From Halocaridina rubra (taxonomy: Eukaryota; Arthropoda; Malacostraca; Decapoda; Atyidae), in assembly GCA_037179515.1 (NCBI GenBank), contig JAXCGZ010016991.1:237501-301500 (forward strand): a stretch of DNA of 64,000 nt. The letters run 5' to 3'. The position numbers were made by a program, and so were the translations under genes. The notes under the pieces were generated by a model. The model made no database searches. It was not told the DNA's origin and worked only from the letters and a program-made list of their open reading frames with translations. Positions within the stretch are counted from its first letter, which is position 1. Each line of letters starts with the position of its first letter. Positions 1-18,335 of the stretch are shown one piece after another.

Positions 1-35
1 ACAAAGGAAAACGACAGACAAAAAAAAAAAACAGT

Positions 36-38
<3 letters not shown>
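1..38 (-). mobile_element. Fragment of LINE-A 3' tail
   Basis: These bases match 8,586-8,624, part of the untranslated 3' tail of LINE-A, including ACAAAGGAAAACGACAGACA. The fragment runs off the left edge and is cut by the (TA)n array that starts at 39. Confidence 0.7.
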
Positions 39-2200
<2,162 letters not shown>

Positions 2201-2372
2201 AACCGAGTACTAATGCTCACGACTTTGATTCATCAGATCGTGAGTTCGCGGCCTGCCACACGGTCTGAGGTTAGAAAGCAGTCACTCGGGATATCAGTCG
2301 CACTTGCTAAAACCAAAGTATTTCGTAACTAGGCACCATCCTAACCCTTAATGAAGAAACAGAATCTCTGAC
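2201..2372 (+). mobile_element. SINE-1 copy (tRNA-derived)
   Basis: A degenerate head with GTGAGTTCGCGGCC (B-box-like) is followed by the family body CACGGTCTGAGGTTAGAAAG, ACTCGG..., AAAACCAAAGT and a shortened AGAATCTCTGACG end. The body is shared with copies at 13,467, 18,940, 19,988, 44,634, 50,800 and 59,785. Confidence 0.75.
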
Positions 2373-2490
2373 GACTTTTATTCGTCAGATCGTGTGTTCG
2401 CGGCCCACAATGGTCTGAGGTTAAAGTGGGCCTACACTCAGGGTAATAGTTGCAATTGCCAAAATCACTCCCGAGAATGCACCGCCCAAG

Positions 2491-2582
<92 letters not shown>

Positions 2583-2604
2583 AGTCTGTAATGTAAAACC
2601 GATC
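2371..2604 (+). mobile_element. SINE-1 copy interrupted by (TA)n
   Basis: It directly follows the preceding copy. The head CAGATCGTGTGTTCGCGGCC and body GGTCTGAGGTTAAAG lead to GCACCGCCCAAG. Where the family has CCTTAATAGAAAAGGGAGTC, this copy has (TA)n (2,493-2,579) and then AAGGAGTCTGTAATGTAAAA. The microsatellite lies inside the SINE. Confidence 0.8.
2493..2579. repeat. (TA)n microsatellite inside SINE-1
   Basis: About 43 uninterrupted TA units. Confidence 0.98.
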
Positions 2605-3417
2605 AGCATTGCCATGTCATGCTGGATATGGCTTAGGTATGACTGGAATATTTGAAGTTTCATGTGGTTCACTCTATTTTCCTGTCAGGAACAGAAGCAA
2701 ATATCAGTTTTCCCCCAAACAGAAATATGGAAAATGATTAACAGTACAGTTGCACTTTTATATAATCCTACACAAAATAATGTTAAAAAGAAAAAAATAT
2801 TGTACAGACATGTTTCCTAGCAACTTGAGGAGCGATTTAGGATTTTCAAGAGGAATTGTAATTGTATCGGATGAATGTGTGTACTCTGACTCAGTCACTC
2901 GCCATATAACAGGATTTGAGAGTTCTCCTCTTGTTAATGAGTGCTTTGAGTTGGCCACAACCCATTATGAGGGAAATTAAGGCAATGCAGGTTAGGTTGT
3001 AATTGAATATTGATGGTTCTCAAGCATGGTGTTGGTTGTTGGTATTTGTAGAAAAATATATTCAGAAATGATAAAATTATCCTAAAATTTTAATGTGGTG
3101 ATGTTCAGCTTTACCCATACATATTATAAGTCAAAAACATTTCATTATTAGAAGCAGAACTTATTTAGGTTAAGAAGAAGAAGAAGCTCCCCTTTTAGTT
3201 TTGGGCTAAACTTTTTTTTATTTTTGTTATTTAGAATTAATCTGATAATTGTTTTTGTCAGAAATCAATATTCTTTTTATGTTCCAGCCGATATTGGTGG
3301 GCAGCGGTGGGTGTATTAAATAACCTGATTTAACCAACTTAACCTTACTAACCCAACATAGCCTAACCTAACCCTACTAACTGCACCTAACTCAAATTTT
3401 TAACCTAACGTACCTTA
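2605..3417. other. Unique sequence with CCTAA-rich end
   Basis: No gene was recognised. At 3,340-3,380 several CCTAA units occur in loose array (for example GCCTAACCTAACCCTACTAA). TTAGG is the usual arthropod telomere unit, but this stretch is short and imperfect. Confidence 0.4.

Positions 3418-3483
<66 letters not shown>
3418..3483. repeat. (TA)n microsatellite, left flank of pogo/Tigger-like element
   Basis: TA units broken once at 3,444. It directly abuts the left end of the transposon. Confidence 0.95.
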
Positions 3484-5020
<1,537 letters not shown>

Positions 5021-5024
5021 GGTG

Positions 5025-6104
5025 GTGATGAGCACGAGGATGCAAACGTTGTGCCGCCTTCGTATCAGCTGATGCACCCTCGCACGCTATTTCCCTGACG
5101 ATATTATATTGCAAGTTTGTTTGCTGTTTGTTCTTAATGCTTTTTCCAATTCTCTTCATAATATTCGATTGCATTAAGTGGTAGAGGAGGAGGAGGATGC
5201 GGGAGAACAAAACTCTATCTGCAAACGTTTTACCGCTTCCGTATCAGCTGATGCACCCTCGCACGCTATTACCCTGACGATATTATATCGAAAGTTTGTT
5301 TGCTGTTTGTTCGTAATGCTTTTTTCAATTCTCTTCATAATATTCAATCGCATTAAGAGGTAGAAGAGGAGGAGGATGCAGGAGAACGAACCTCTATCTG
5401 CAAACATTTTGCCGCTTCCGTATCAGCTGATGCACCCTTGCATGCTATTTCCAGGACGATATTATATTGACAGTTTGTTTGCTGTTTGTTCTTAATGCTT
5501 TTTTCAATTCTCTTCATAATATTTGATCGCATTAAGCGGTAGAAGAGGAAGAGGATGCGGGAGAACGAACCTCTATCTGCAAACGTTTTGCTGCCTCCGT
5601 ATCAGCCGATGCACCCTCGCACGCTATTTCTCTGACGATATTACTGTATATCACAAGTTTGTTTGCTGTTTGTTCTTAATGCTTTTTTCCGTTATCTTCA
5701 TAATATCCGATCGCATTAGGCGGTAGAAGAGGAGGAGGATGCGGGAGAATGAACCTCTATCTACAAACGTTTTGCCACTTATGTATCAGCTGATACACCC
5801 TTGCACGCTGCTTCCATGGCGATATTATATTGAAAGTTTGTTTGCTGTTTGTTCTTAATGCTTTTTTAAAATTCTTTTCATAATATTCGATCGCATTAAG
5901 CGGTAGAAGAGGAGGAGGATGCGGGAGAACGAACCTCTATCTGCAAACGTTTTGCTGCTTCCGTATCAGCTGATGCGCCATCGCACGCTATTTCCCTGAC
6001 GATATTATATCGAAAGTTTGTTTGCTGTTTGTTGTTAATGCTTATTTTCCATTATCTTCATAATATCCGATCGCATTAAGCGGTAGAATAGGAGGAGCAT
6101 GGCG
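5025..6104. repeat. Satellite-like tandem array, six units of about 180 bp
   Basis: The landmark GTATCAGCTGATG recurs at 5,062, 5,241, 5,420, 5,599, 5,783 and 5,963, giving periods of 179, 179, 179, 184 and 180. Each unit also has GGAGGAGGATGCGGGAGAAC, CTATCTGCAAACGTTTT, a run ending ACGATATTATAT and GTTTGTTTGCTGTTTGTTC. Short frames (for example ADAPSHAITLTIL) repeat through the units but show no protein family. Confidence 0.95.
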
Positions 6105-8078
6105 GAAAAGTGCCTCCAAAGGGGTTGATTAATTACGAAAATGAATTTTTGTTTTCTTTTTTTTTTGCATGGGCATTATTCGCGAATGTCATATATTTAT
6201 ACTATTATTTTTAGGGGCGTTATTCCAGTTTTGCGGATTATAAACACGCATAAAAAGCAAACTAGGTGTAATTATTATCATGAGCTTCATATGTGCATTC
6301 AAAGAAGAATCATAAAACACAGAGATGTAAATATATATACATTTGGTGATGGATATACTCTTAATATACAAAGATTGTATATTGCATACTGTAGAGTGTA
6401 GTATTTGTAAATTAGAGGGAACACCTGCCTGCATGCATCCCTATGTACAATGACTGGTTTAATATAGAAGCAAGTGATTGTCAAAAGCATACTTTTCTTA
6501 TAGTCTGACTGCAGAAATAAGTAATGAACAAAAGATGAAAAATATAGAAAAGGATGGAAATGATTATGTGCATAGATATATAATAAGTGAATAAAGTAAT
6601 GAGAGTATAAAATAAAATTATAGAGGGTGAAAAAATAGGCAATTTTTTAATTCATAGTTAAAGAAAATATATGAATAAATAAATTATTATAGAGCATAAG
6701 TAGGTGAATGATTAGGCCGTATAGAAAATATATTAATAGATATGAATAAGCATATGGCCAATTAGGCAAAGAAACTAAAGACATGAATAACTATGAGGAA
6801 ATAGCTGAGTAAGTTAATAGGGTGAGTTTGAGTGTTTTTCCAGCAGCGTGGCATGTTTCTGAAACTGGTGGTACCATTTGTTCTCGGCTAGGCTGTAGAA
6901 GGATTGCATAAAACTAATCTTCCCCATTATTTATATTACTGCTTACTTTATGATATTGGAATGGTGATTGCACTCAAGCTGATTCCCAATAATTGCCTTT
7001 GACTCTTTTCAGAATACTAAATACTTTGCACTATATCTGTTTTTATTAATGAAATATGTTATTATTTTACTAATGACTTCTATATATTAAGACATTATTT
7101 GAGAAAAAGATTATGTAACCTATATCAATCCCATCACCCATCCTTATCAGACGCATTTGAAATGCTTCTATCTTTTGGTATATGTCTTAATTACCTGTCT
7201 TTCTTTGTAACTTGTAATATAAAATTATTCTTTTCTACTTTTTCATATAAATTTGATGATGTTTTAATTATTTTGTCCATTCTCTCAACTCTGTTATGTC
7301 TCTCTGTTTCATGGTTTTGCACTGGTCCTGTTAGAAGAGCATGGAATAACCTATCAATTGTCTCTTGGCCTTTGGCACTAGGAATGATGCATTGTCAATT
7401 TTGCTTAGATAATTAGCATACTGTATACCATTTTGAAGCTTGGTACTGGTATAGGTCAAGTGAGGTTAGTGATATTTATACCAGGTGACTCGCATTGTCT
7501 GTGCTCTAGTTAGTTAAGGTCAGGTAGTGCCCATGTATGCATTATGCACCTTTGCTGTTAACAAATACTAAGGTATAAGTAAGGTTAATATCCTGAAAGT
7601 AAGTTAGAAGTAAGTTTAAAATCCTGAAGCTTCCTGAGGATGAACTAACGTATTTATCAGCAGACAACTACCGTATTCCTTCTGTACATATATGTCTTGT
7701 GGCACCCTGCTAAGGTTCTCTTTTTGATTCACCTGAAAGACATTGTTTCGTGATACTGTTGATGATTCCATATTTCACATAGCCCCTTCTCTTCCTTAAG
7801 CAAGCAGAGTGGCCGCAACTGTAACAAAAATTGGGATAACAAAGCCTCCTCTGTCTGTTGTTTTGTAGTAAGAAAAAACATGTAGAATGGTAGGAATTAC
7901 CTGCTCCTCAGCTCTACAGTCCCTTTAAGTTGACTTTTATGGCACACAGAGAATCTGGGTTTGGTTTATGATACTGAGACATAGAATATGATCAAGTTTT
8001 ACGTCTGTAGTAAATTGAAATGTAAACAAGTTGTTTCTTTCCAGTAAATGTTTTAGTGTTACTATAATAATACTAATG

Positions 8079-8079
<1 letters not shown>
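6105..8079. other. Unique AT-rich sequence
   Basis: No recognised gene. A 105-codon plus-strand frame at 7,099-7,416 is hydrophobic and cysteine/leucine-rich, with no family signature and poor start context. It is most likely chance. A run of A-rich short repeats lies at 6,590-6,830. Confidence 0.4.

Positions 8080-8122
<43 letters not shown>
8080..8122. repeat. (TAA)n microsatellite
   Basis: About 14 AAT units. Confidence 0.95.
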
Positions 8123-8312
8123 TTAGTTTGTTGATTTTTAAGTTTAAATGTGTTTAACATTTTATACTATATATACCAATAGATAAATAGAGTATTGTAC
8201 CTCGTTTACTATCTATTAAGAAATTGTAAGAAGAAGCATGATTTCTTGGAACCTCTTTTTACATGTTTGGAGTTGGGTGCTTAACTTTATTTTATTGATG
8301 TGTTATAGGATT

Positions 8313-11750
<3,438 letters not shown>

Positions 11751-13137
11751 TACCTAATTGTGTTTACGGGAAAGAGCCCAAAGCTCGTATCTTCCCGTCT
11801 CCTCATCGGTTCCATTTTAGACTTAGTGATACTTATCATACCTGTCCTTAAAACTATGGATTGAGATAGCATTAACTACCTCCTCGCTTAGCCAATTCCA
11901 ATTATCAACTACTCTTACACTGAAAAAGTATTTCCTAACATCCTGCAAAGAAGTTTTCTTACGAAGCTTCAAACTATGACCTCTAGTTCTAGAGCCAGCT
12001 ATATCAAAATATCGATCCCTATCCACTCTATCATAACCATGAAGGAATTTAAAGACTATCACCATATCCCCCCTCACTCTTCTAGCTTCGAGTGATGGTA
12101 AGTCTAATTCCCTCAGCCTCTCATCATAACTGAGATTGCGTATTTCTGGCACCAGTTTCGTGGCATGTCTTTGAACTTTTTCAAGCTTAGCTATGTGCTT
12201 TTTCAAGTGCGGATTCCAAAAGGGGGCTGCATATTCGAGTTTTGGCCTCACATAGGTTACATAAATATTTCTGAACATTTCCTTGTCGATGTGCCTGAAG
12301 GCTACCCTTACATTTGATAAGAATGCATATGCTGCCCTTACTATGCCATTTATATGTATTTCTGGAGACAAATCTGCCAGTATGTTTATTCCTAGATCTC
12401 TCTCATTTTCTGTCTCTTGAAGTTGTACTCCAGCCACCGAGTAGTCAAGCTTGGGCCTTCTTGCACTTGTACCCATTCTCATTACCTTACATTTTGAAGT
12501 ATTGAATTTCATTAGCCACTTTTCTGACCACACATGCAGATTATTTAGATCTTCCTGAAGTTCTCTACCATTGTTCTCGTTTTTTACTTTCTTCACAATC
12601 TTTGCATCATCTGCAAACATATTCATGAATGAATTTACAGACTCTGGTAGGTCATTTACATATACAAGGAACAAAAGTGGCCCTAAAACTGAAGCCTGTG
12701 GAACTCCACTACTAACTCTTCTCCATTCAGACACTGAGTGTCTTACTCTAACCCTCTGTTCCCTTCCTTCTAAGTAAGTTTTTATCCATTCCAAAACATT
12801 TCCACCTATTCTAGCCATTGATTGCAGCTTCCTAAAAGTCTCCCATGTGGAACAGTGTCAAACGCTTTCTGGAAGTCTAGGAATATGCAATCTGCCCAGC
12901 CCTCTCTTTCCTGTAAGATTTGGCTTACCTCATCATAAAATTCTAATAAGTTTGTTACTGTTGATCTACCTTCTCTGAAGCCATGTTGCCTCACTGACAA
13001 AAAGTTGAAGGATTCCAAGTGAAGAGAGATATGTTTCCTTAGTAATTTCTCCATAGCTTTGCTGGTCAAGGAAACTGGTCTATAGTTCAGAGCCGTATCC
13101 CTCCATCCCTTTTTGAAGATAGGTATCACATTTAGAT
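11751..13137 (-). mobile_element. LINE-B: 5'-truncated CR1-like LINE inserted in LINE-A leader
   Basis: It starts in the RT domain and ends with CGATGAGGAGACGGGAAGAT and GGGCTCTTTCCCGTAAAC. The LINE-A leader reads into it on both sides: CCTTCAGGACGGTTCTTTCC...CTACATC before, ACTGAATATTCTGG after. An ATC present at both junctions could be a short target duplication. Confidence 0.85.
11823..13129 (-). pseudogene. LINE-B reverse transcriptase, partial
   Basis: Two frames that join at about 12,815. The first has IFKKGWRDTALNYRPVSLTS, GFREGRSTVTNLLEF and FLDFQKAFDTVPHGRL. The second (331 codons, to 11,823) has WLEWIKTYLEGREQRVRV, SSGVPQASVLGPLLFLVYVN, the catalytic FADD at about 12,615 and a long C-terminal region with YVRPKLEYAAPFWNPHLKKH. 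The Q-A change in GVPQASVLGP (usually GVPQGSVLGP) is notable. The endonuclease half is missing and one frameshift interrupts the RT. Confidence 0.9.
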
Positions 13138-13200
13138 GTAGGCATGAGGAAAGAACCGTCCTGAAGGAATACTCAACCTGGAACTGTCTGAACCAGTCCT
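13138..13200 (-). mobile_element. LINE-A 5' leader, distal piece
   Basis: Minus-strand CCTTCAGGACGGTTCTTTCC and ATGCCTACATC match the start of the short LINE-A derivatives at 40,795, 43,089 and 60,740. This is the part of LINE-A beyond the LINE-B insertion. Confidence 0.7.
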
Positions 13201-13466
13201 AGTTGCATCCTAATACGTTGAATATCTACTACATTTAAGGGAAGTTATTTCTCTGGTTTTATTTATATGTACTAATATTTACTAACCTTAGTGTCTAGGA
13301 ATTTGTTGTTATTTTGGTTTTTCAGGGTAAATCTTTACCTAACCTATTCGCCGGCACCTAACCATATACTCTACAGTACCATATGATGGTAATTTGGTAA
13401 GTTGGATATTTCTAAGCTAGGCTGTTTGTTTGAGATGTATAATTACATATGTTTTCCCTTGGGGTT
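13201..13466. other. Unique sequence
   Basis: Nothing recognised. Confidence 0.4.
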
Positions 13467-13657
13467 ATAACAACGTCACAGACTCCTTTTCTTTTATTAA
13501 GGGCTAGGACGGTGCTCTCTTTCGAAGGTCTGGTTTTGGCAGTGCAGCCATTACCCTGAGTGAATGTCATATCTATCCCCAGACCGTGGTGGGCTGCGAA
13601 CCTTCGACCTGACGAATCAAAGTTGAATGCACTAACAACCCGACCAAGGTGGCAACA
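13467..13657 (-). mobile_element. SINE-1 copy
   Basis: The reverse complement has the head ending AGGTCGAAGGTTCGCAGCCC (B box), CACGGTCTG, ACTCAGGGTAATGG, GCCAAAACCAGAC, CCTAGCCCTTAATAAAAG and GTCTGTGACGTT. Confidence 0.85.
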
Positions 13658-13786
13658 CAGAGAGAGAGAGGCATCTGTTATATCCTTGCCCCTACCAAAT
13701 CATGTGCTTGAATATTTCACTAGAAATGGCAACCAAGCCATCAGAAAATAGCCCTAACTAGAAAAGTGGATGGTTTGTAATCCTGC

Positions 13787-14203
13787 TGTTGATAAAGCAT
13801 CTTTAAGGAAAGCCTATTACGAGAAAATATACACTGTACATATATTTATACAAGAGACTGTACACCTGGGCAAATGGAAGCGACACTAGATTTCTGTGAC
13901 TAACAGGGCAGAAAGCTGATGCACGAATGACAGGGTATAAGGCTGATACACAACTAACAGGGTATAAGGCTGATACATGACTGACCATATAGTATTGCAT
14001 TGCTCATAAAGAGAACTTATCATTCGCTGTTCTCCACAAACCACCCTGTTTACTAACTGGCTTGTTCACAATACCATATATTGTTCTAAAGCTATAACAG
14101 CCGAATTGGTCATCAGCTATCAGTAAAATGTACTAACTAACAGCTAAGTATGTAATTGGCCAACTAGCTTGTCAAAGAATCACTTAATACTCATATATCC
14201 ACA
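13787..14203 (-). repeat. 3' LTR
   Basis: 417 bases, closely matching the other LTR, for example AGGGTATAAGGCTGATACAC, TGACCATATAGTATTGCATT and GCTGTTCTCCACAAACCACC. It lacks about 27 bases near its left end relative to the 5' LTR. Confidence 0.9.
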
Positions 14204-14217
14204 CCTCCCTCCCCCTC
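14204..14217 (-). other. Polypurine tract of LTR element
   Basis: The minus strand reads GAGGGGGAGGGAGG directly against the TG start of the 3' LTR, the usual position for plus-strand priming. Confidence 0.8.
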
Positions 14218-14537
14218 AAGCTCATAGCTCATTTATGAGCTAACTCTTTTCCATGAGTCGAGGTGAATGACGTGGCACAGTGGGGGGATTATCTACAGGA
14301 CTTTTCAGTGCTGAGCAAGGGGTCACATGGGGAGAGGGACAACACTAGGAGAGGGCACTGGATTAAAATATAAACGATACCGCCACCAGACTCGTCTGCT
14401 GTGAAGACGTAGCTCTTACTCTCTGGACCTACTGTAGCCCATAACTACTTCGCTGGCCAACGATCAATTTGGCAAGGGGACAGGCATGGATATCGTACTG
14501 GCGCTTGACTTTTTCAATATGAGCGGCATCTCAGCGG

Positions 14538-15110
14538 TCACTGTCCTCGGTCAGGGCTTGTCATTCCAAAGGGCTTCGGGTGGGCTGGGACACAGGAGTG
14601 AAGGGGGCAGCCATACAGCACATGGGCGGGAGATAGTCTTGCAGACATAGGGGTGTTGCGTAGCTCTAGGAAGCCGTCTTTCAATATAAGGTGCTTTACA
14701 GACTTTACTGCCGCTTTGGCATATCCTTTTGATTGGGGATAGTGGGGCGAGAACATCACATGGAGAATGCCTCAATGTTCCATGATATTCCGAAAGTCAG
14801 TGCTGTTAAACAGTGGGCCTTTATCGTTCTTGAGGCAGAGGGGAACACTTACTTCTTGGACGTATATACAGAAAATCCTGACATCTCTTAAAGCCATTGT
14901 GTCGTGTCCGCAGGGTATGACCACAGGAGCCTGACAATCTGTCCACTATTACCAGGAATGACTTCCCTGCAACCTGGAAGAAATCAGTGTAGACAGACTC
15001 GAAAAGCCTCATAGGGTGATCGTCAGATTGAAGGGATTGGTGTTGCTGACTAGGCTCCTGAAGGGTCCTGTCGGTTTCCATAGAAGGTGATGACTTGTCC
15101 ACTGTGGTGA
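14538..15110 (-). pseudogene. LTR element integrase remnant
   Basis: Frames carry MRLFESVYTDFFQVAGKSFL and VIVDRLSG (first catalytic Asp region), NDKGPLFNSTDFR near 14,815, and MFSPHYPQSKGYAKAAVKSV (SPxYPQSNGxAExxVK of K02A2.6-type Gypsy integrases). The usual catalytic E in the last motif is K in this copy (KGYAKAAVK). Frameshifts and a stop (EH*G) break it. A DDE integrase inserts element DNA into the genome; this one is dead. Confidence 0.85.
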
Positions 15111-16587
15111 TGGCGTTGCAAGTAACGATGTTTTTTACATGACGGCTGTTGCCATGTTTCTTGCGGGGAGGAAGGGAAGCTCTATCAGAGCCTGAAGATC
15201 TGTCCTGGCCCCTGTCATTTTTCTTGCAACATATGTCATAGTGGCTAGTCTTGTTGCAATTGCAACATTGCACATCCTTTGCTGGGCATCTCGGGATCCT
15301 GGTCCAGTGACCCTTATGGCCAGAGTTGGTACAGTTGTCGTCAGCAGTAGGGTACCTTCCCGGGCCGTGTCAGCAATTGCAGGATTGGCATGAAAAACTG
15401 GATAAAGACTGTGTTGGTGGAGTCTGCTGGGAGGAAGTAGTCTTCTGCCGTCGGAGTTCCTTCTTGTACGCAGAAATAGCATGTAGCTGACTCGGTAAGG
15501 CATTAATAGCTGAAGCATATATATGGACATCCTTGAATGACCAACACATCATGAATGTGTGGAGGGATGCAGCTGCATTGAGAGAGATAAGGCATTGTAC
15601 AGGGTCCTGATATCGGACTCCCATTGGGATCACCATTTTCAATTGTGTCTCACTACATGTAATAGAATCGCCAAAACACAGGTCAACCTTCTCAGCCAGG
15701 TTTTTGAGGCAGACATAAAAGTCGCTGAAGGACTCACTGTCGGCTTATTTACAGAAAAGTAGGTCATTACGTCGAATCACTTCGCTCCTGAAGTTCTTGA
15801 AGTGATCTTGTAAACGGACTAGTTCTTCGTCCACAGTGAGATAGGTGTCTGGAGGGATGCCAAATGTGTGCTCCAGAACTTTTTATAAGTCAAGGGAGAT
15901 GCACATGCAAAGCTGTATAAGATGTTCCTCTCTTGACATTTTCTGAAGGTCTATCATGATAGCAAAGTCGTGCCACCTCCGACGCCAGTGGCGAAAAACT
16001 TGAAGCATTGCATCAGCTTGCAGAGTGGGTGGGCTCTGTGGCACTGGTTTGCTTGGAGGAGGAGGAGCAGCCATGGGCGTAGCCGTGAAAACTGGTGTCT
16101 CGGACGGATGAACAGGAGGGCTGTGGGTTGCTGGAGGAGTCATAGGAGGTACTGGTGTATCCTGGGAATTGACACTAACAGACGAATCTGTTGGGGTTGT
16201 TGGGTGGTAAGGTACAGCTTGTGTGGGTGGGGCAGCTGTGAGCAGTGGAGCTGTGCCACTCCACATGTGTGACATCGTCTGTAGGAGTGCCGTAAATCTT
16301 TCAATTTCTTCCTGGCATCCTAAGTTGTCAGTTTTCCTACGAAGCTCGCCCTGGTAAAGTTGGCGTTGCTCAGACTCTTGTAGAAACTTCAGAAGTTGAA
16401 GGGCATCACCCCTACTATCCCAAGTGGCCATAACATTGGGAGAATGCGGCAGCCTCTGCCTTATAATGAGTCATTTTTTCCTCATATTCCTCATGAAGAG
16501 CAGTGAGGAAGTGAAGGAAGTCGTGAAGTTCGTCCAGGGCAAGTGGGGAGTCTCTGGATTGGGCAGAATAATAATAATAATAATAAC

Positions 16588-16622
<35 letters not shown>

Positions 16623-16640
16623 TGCCCTTTTTCCACAAAA
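15111..16640 (-). pseudogene. LTR element gag remnant with zinc knuckle
   Basis: Reading down from 16,560: SPLALDELHDFLHFLTALHE, then (frameshift) MATWDSRGDALQLLKFLQES, a P/T-rich stretch (PPMTPPATHSPPVHPSETP) and FRHWRRRWHDFAIM at about 15,980. Next comes FKDVHIYASAINALP near 15,530, then RCPAKDVQCCNCNKTSHYD and ICCKKN near 15,250, a CCHC-type knuckle typical of Gypsy gag proteins. Only about 150 bases separate the knuckle from the integrase, so the pol middle was lost by deletion. Confidence 0.8.
16567..16620. repeat. (TAA)n, tail of LINE-C
   Basis: About 18 units, one interrupted. On the minus strand it is an (ATT)n tail at the 3' end of LINE-C, directly abutting gag sequence. Confidence 0.9.
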
Positions 16641-18090
16641 AATTACAGTGGGTATTCTTGAAAAAAAAATTATTATACATACAAAAAATTTGCATATGTT
16701 TATATAGAATTTAATACGTATATCTGACTTGTAGATAACTTTTCACTTCTTTTTTAAAAGGGGTGATTTGAGGGAAATCTTTTATGTGGTTTGACAATGC
16801 ATTCCATAGCTTAGCTCCTCTGACACATAGTGCCCTGTCCACATGGACTGTGGTAGCTCTTGGCACCACTATGTTGCCTGATTTTCTTGTATCTCTGACT
16901 ATCACATCTCCTACCCTTTCTAGACATTGTAACCACCTTGGCAGGTAACAATTTATGAATTTGTACATAAACAAAAAAGTATGTAATTTAATTGTTCATT
17001 TACCTTTAACCAGTTCATATCCTTAATATATGGTGTAGCTCATTCATATTTTCTTCCATTACCATTAGCCACTTTGGCAGCAAAATTTTAAAGTTTTTGC
17101 ACATTTTTCATTAAAGAAGTGCGCAGTAGCAAAATATACTTAATAACAAGGACTCAACTATGATTTTTCATTCTCTTTATCAAAATGATCTTTGATGCGA
17201 TTCAAAAAGAGTAATGGTCCATTTGCTTTAGTACACGTAGTCTCCACATGCTTATCAAATTGTAAATAAAAAATTTTAATCAGTCCCAGAGTTTTTACAT
17301 ATTTAGAGGGTTTCACACTTGTAGTTCCCATGTTAATTGTCGATGCTGTGTCTTGACCCAAATAATATGAACTAAGTCTTACTAGCGTTTAGTTTTAAGC
17401 CATTTAGATCACAGTAATTTTGAAGTTTTTGCACATTTTTCATTAAAGAAGTGCGCAGTAGCAAAATATACTTAATAACAAGGACTCAACTATAATTTTT
17501 AATTCTCTTTATCAAAATGATCTTTGATGCAATTCAAAAAGAGTAATGGTCCATTTGCTTTAGCACACATAGTCTCCACATGCTTATCAAATTGTAAATA
17601 AAAAATTTTAATCAGTCCCAGAGTTTTTACATATTTTGAGGGTTTCACACTTGTAGTTCCTATGTTAATTGTCGATGCTGTGTCTTGACCCAAATAATAT
17701 GAACTGAATCTTACTAGCATTTAGTTTTAAGCCATTTAGATCACAGTAATTTTCTTACTCGCAGTTTAATTGATTACATCTGAAAACTAAGAGATTTCAA
17801 TTTTACAAAAGGTTGTGCATGAAGGAATTGTACATCATCTGCAAACTGCACCATAATACCATCCACTACTACACTAGTTATGTGATTTATAAACAATTTA
17901 AAAAGAAAAGGACCAAGTACAATAGCTTGTGGTACTCCAAATTTTACAGCTCCTTTTGGGGATGTGTATGAATCTATTTTGACTGCTTGATTGCAGTTCA
18001 GTAAATAGTTGGAGAACCAGGAGTCATCTACATTATGCATTTTTAATTTCTGAAGTAGAAATTGTGCAGTAGAAAAAGGCAGGTAAGGCT
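16621..18090 (-). mobile_element. LINE-C: 5'-truncated LINE inside the LTR element
   Basis: A non-LTR RT fragment with QKLKMHNVDDSWFSNYLLN, KIDSYTSPKGAVKFGVPQAI (usually GVPQGSVLGP), VLGPFLFKLFINHITS and the active-site QFADDVQFLH near 17,840. A 332-bp duplicated middle follows, then the C-terminal VDRALCVRGAKLWNALSNHI at about 16,800. It ends in the (ATT)n tail. The 5' junction lies near 18,080 and is not exact. Confidence 0.85.
17091..17754 (-). repeat. 332-bp tandem duplication within LINE-C
   Basis: 17,091-17,422 and 17,423-17,754 are near-identical direct copies, both running from AAGTTTTTGCACATTTTTCA to CATTTAGATCACAGTAATTT. Each encodes NxGTTSVKPSKYVKTLG and FDKHVET.C.KANGPLLFLN. A few single-base changes separate them. 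Confidence 0.95.
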
Positions 18091-18323
18091 CAGAGTGAGT
18101 AAAATCCTGGAATGTAAAACAGGTTCCTGGGTAAAAAGTAGTGAAAATGAGCAAACTGTACTGACTCACTATTCTACACTCGTTGAGCACTATGCACTGC
18201 ACCTTAACGTCTTTTACTGCACATTAATCCAAAAGCGGAGCGTTGCGGGGGGTTCAATAACTCAGATGAGTAGGCTGATTGCACAGAGTTTGTCTTTTAT
18301 AAGGCACAGAACCTGAAAAAATA

Positions 18324-18335
18324 CTCACTGCGCCA
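18324..18335 (-). other. Primer-binding-site-like sequence of LTR element
   Basis: TGGCGCAGTGAG directly after the 5' LTR in element sense. TGG at this place is typical of tRNA-primed elements; the tRNA was not identified. Confidence 0.65.

Noticed and set aside
3340..3380. Interstitial telomere (CCTAA)n
   Set aside because: Units are few and imperfect; probably chance in this composition.
7099..7416. 105-codon hydrophobic frame
   Set aside because: No family motif, no splice or promoter context; expected by chance in T-rich DNA.
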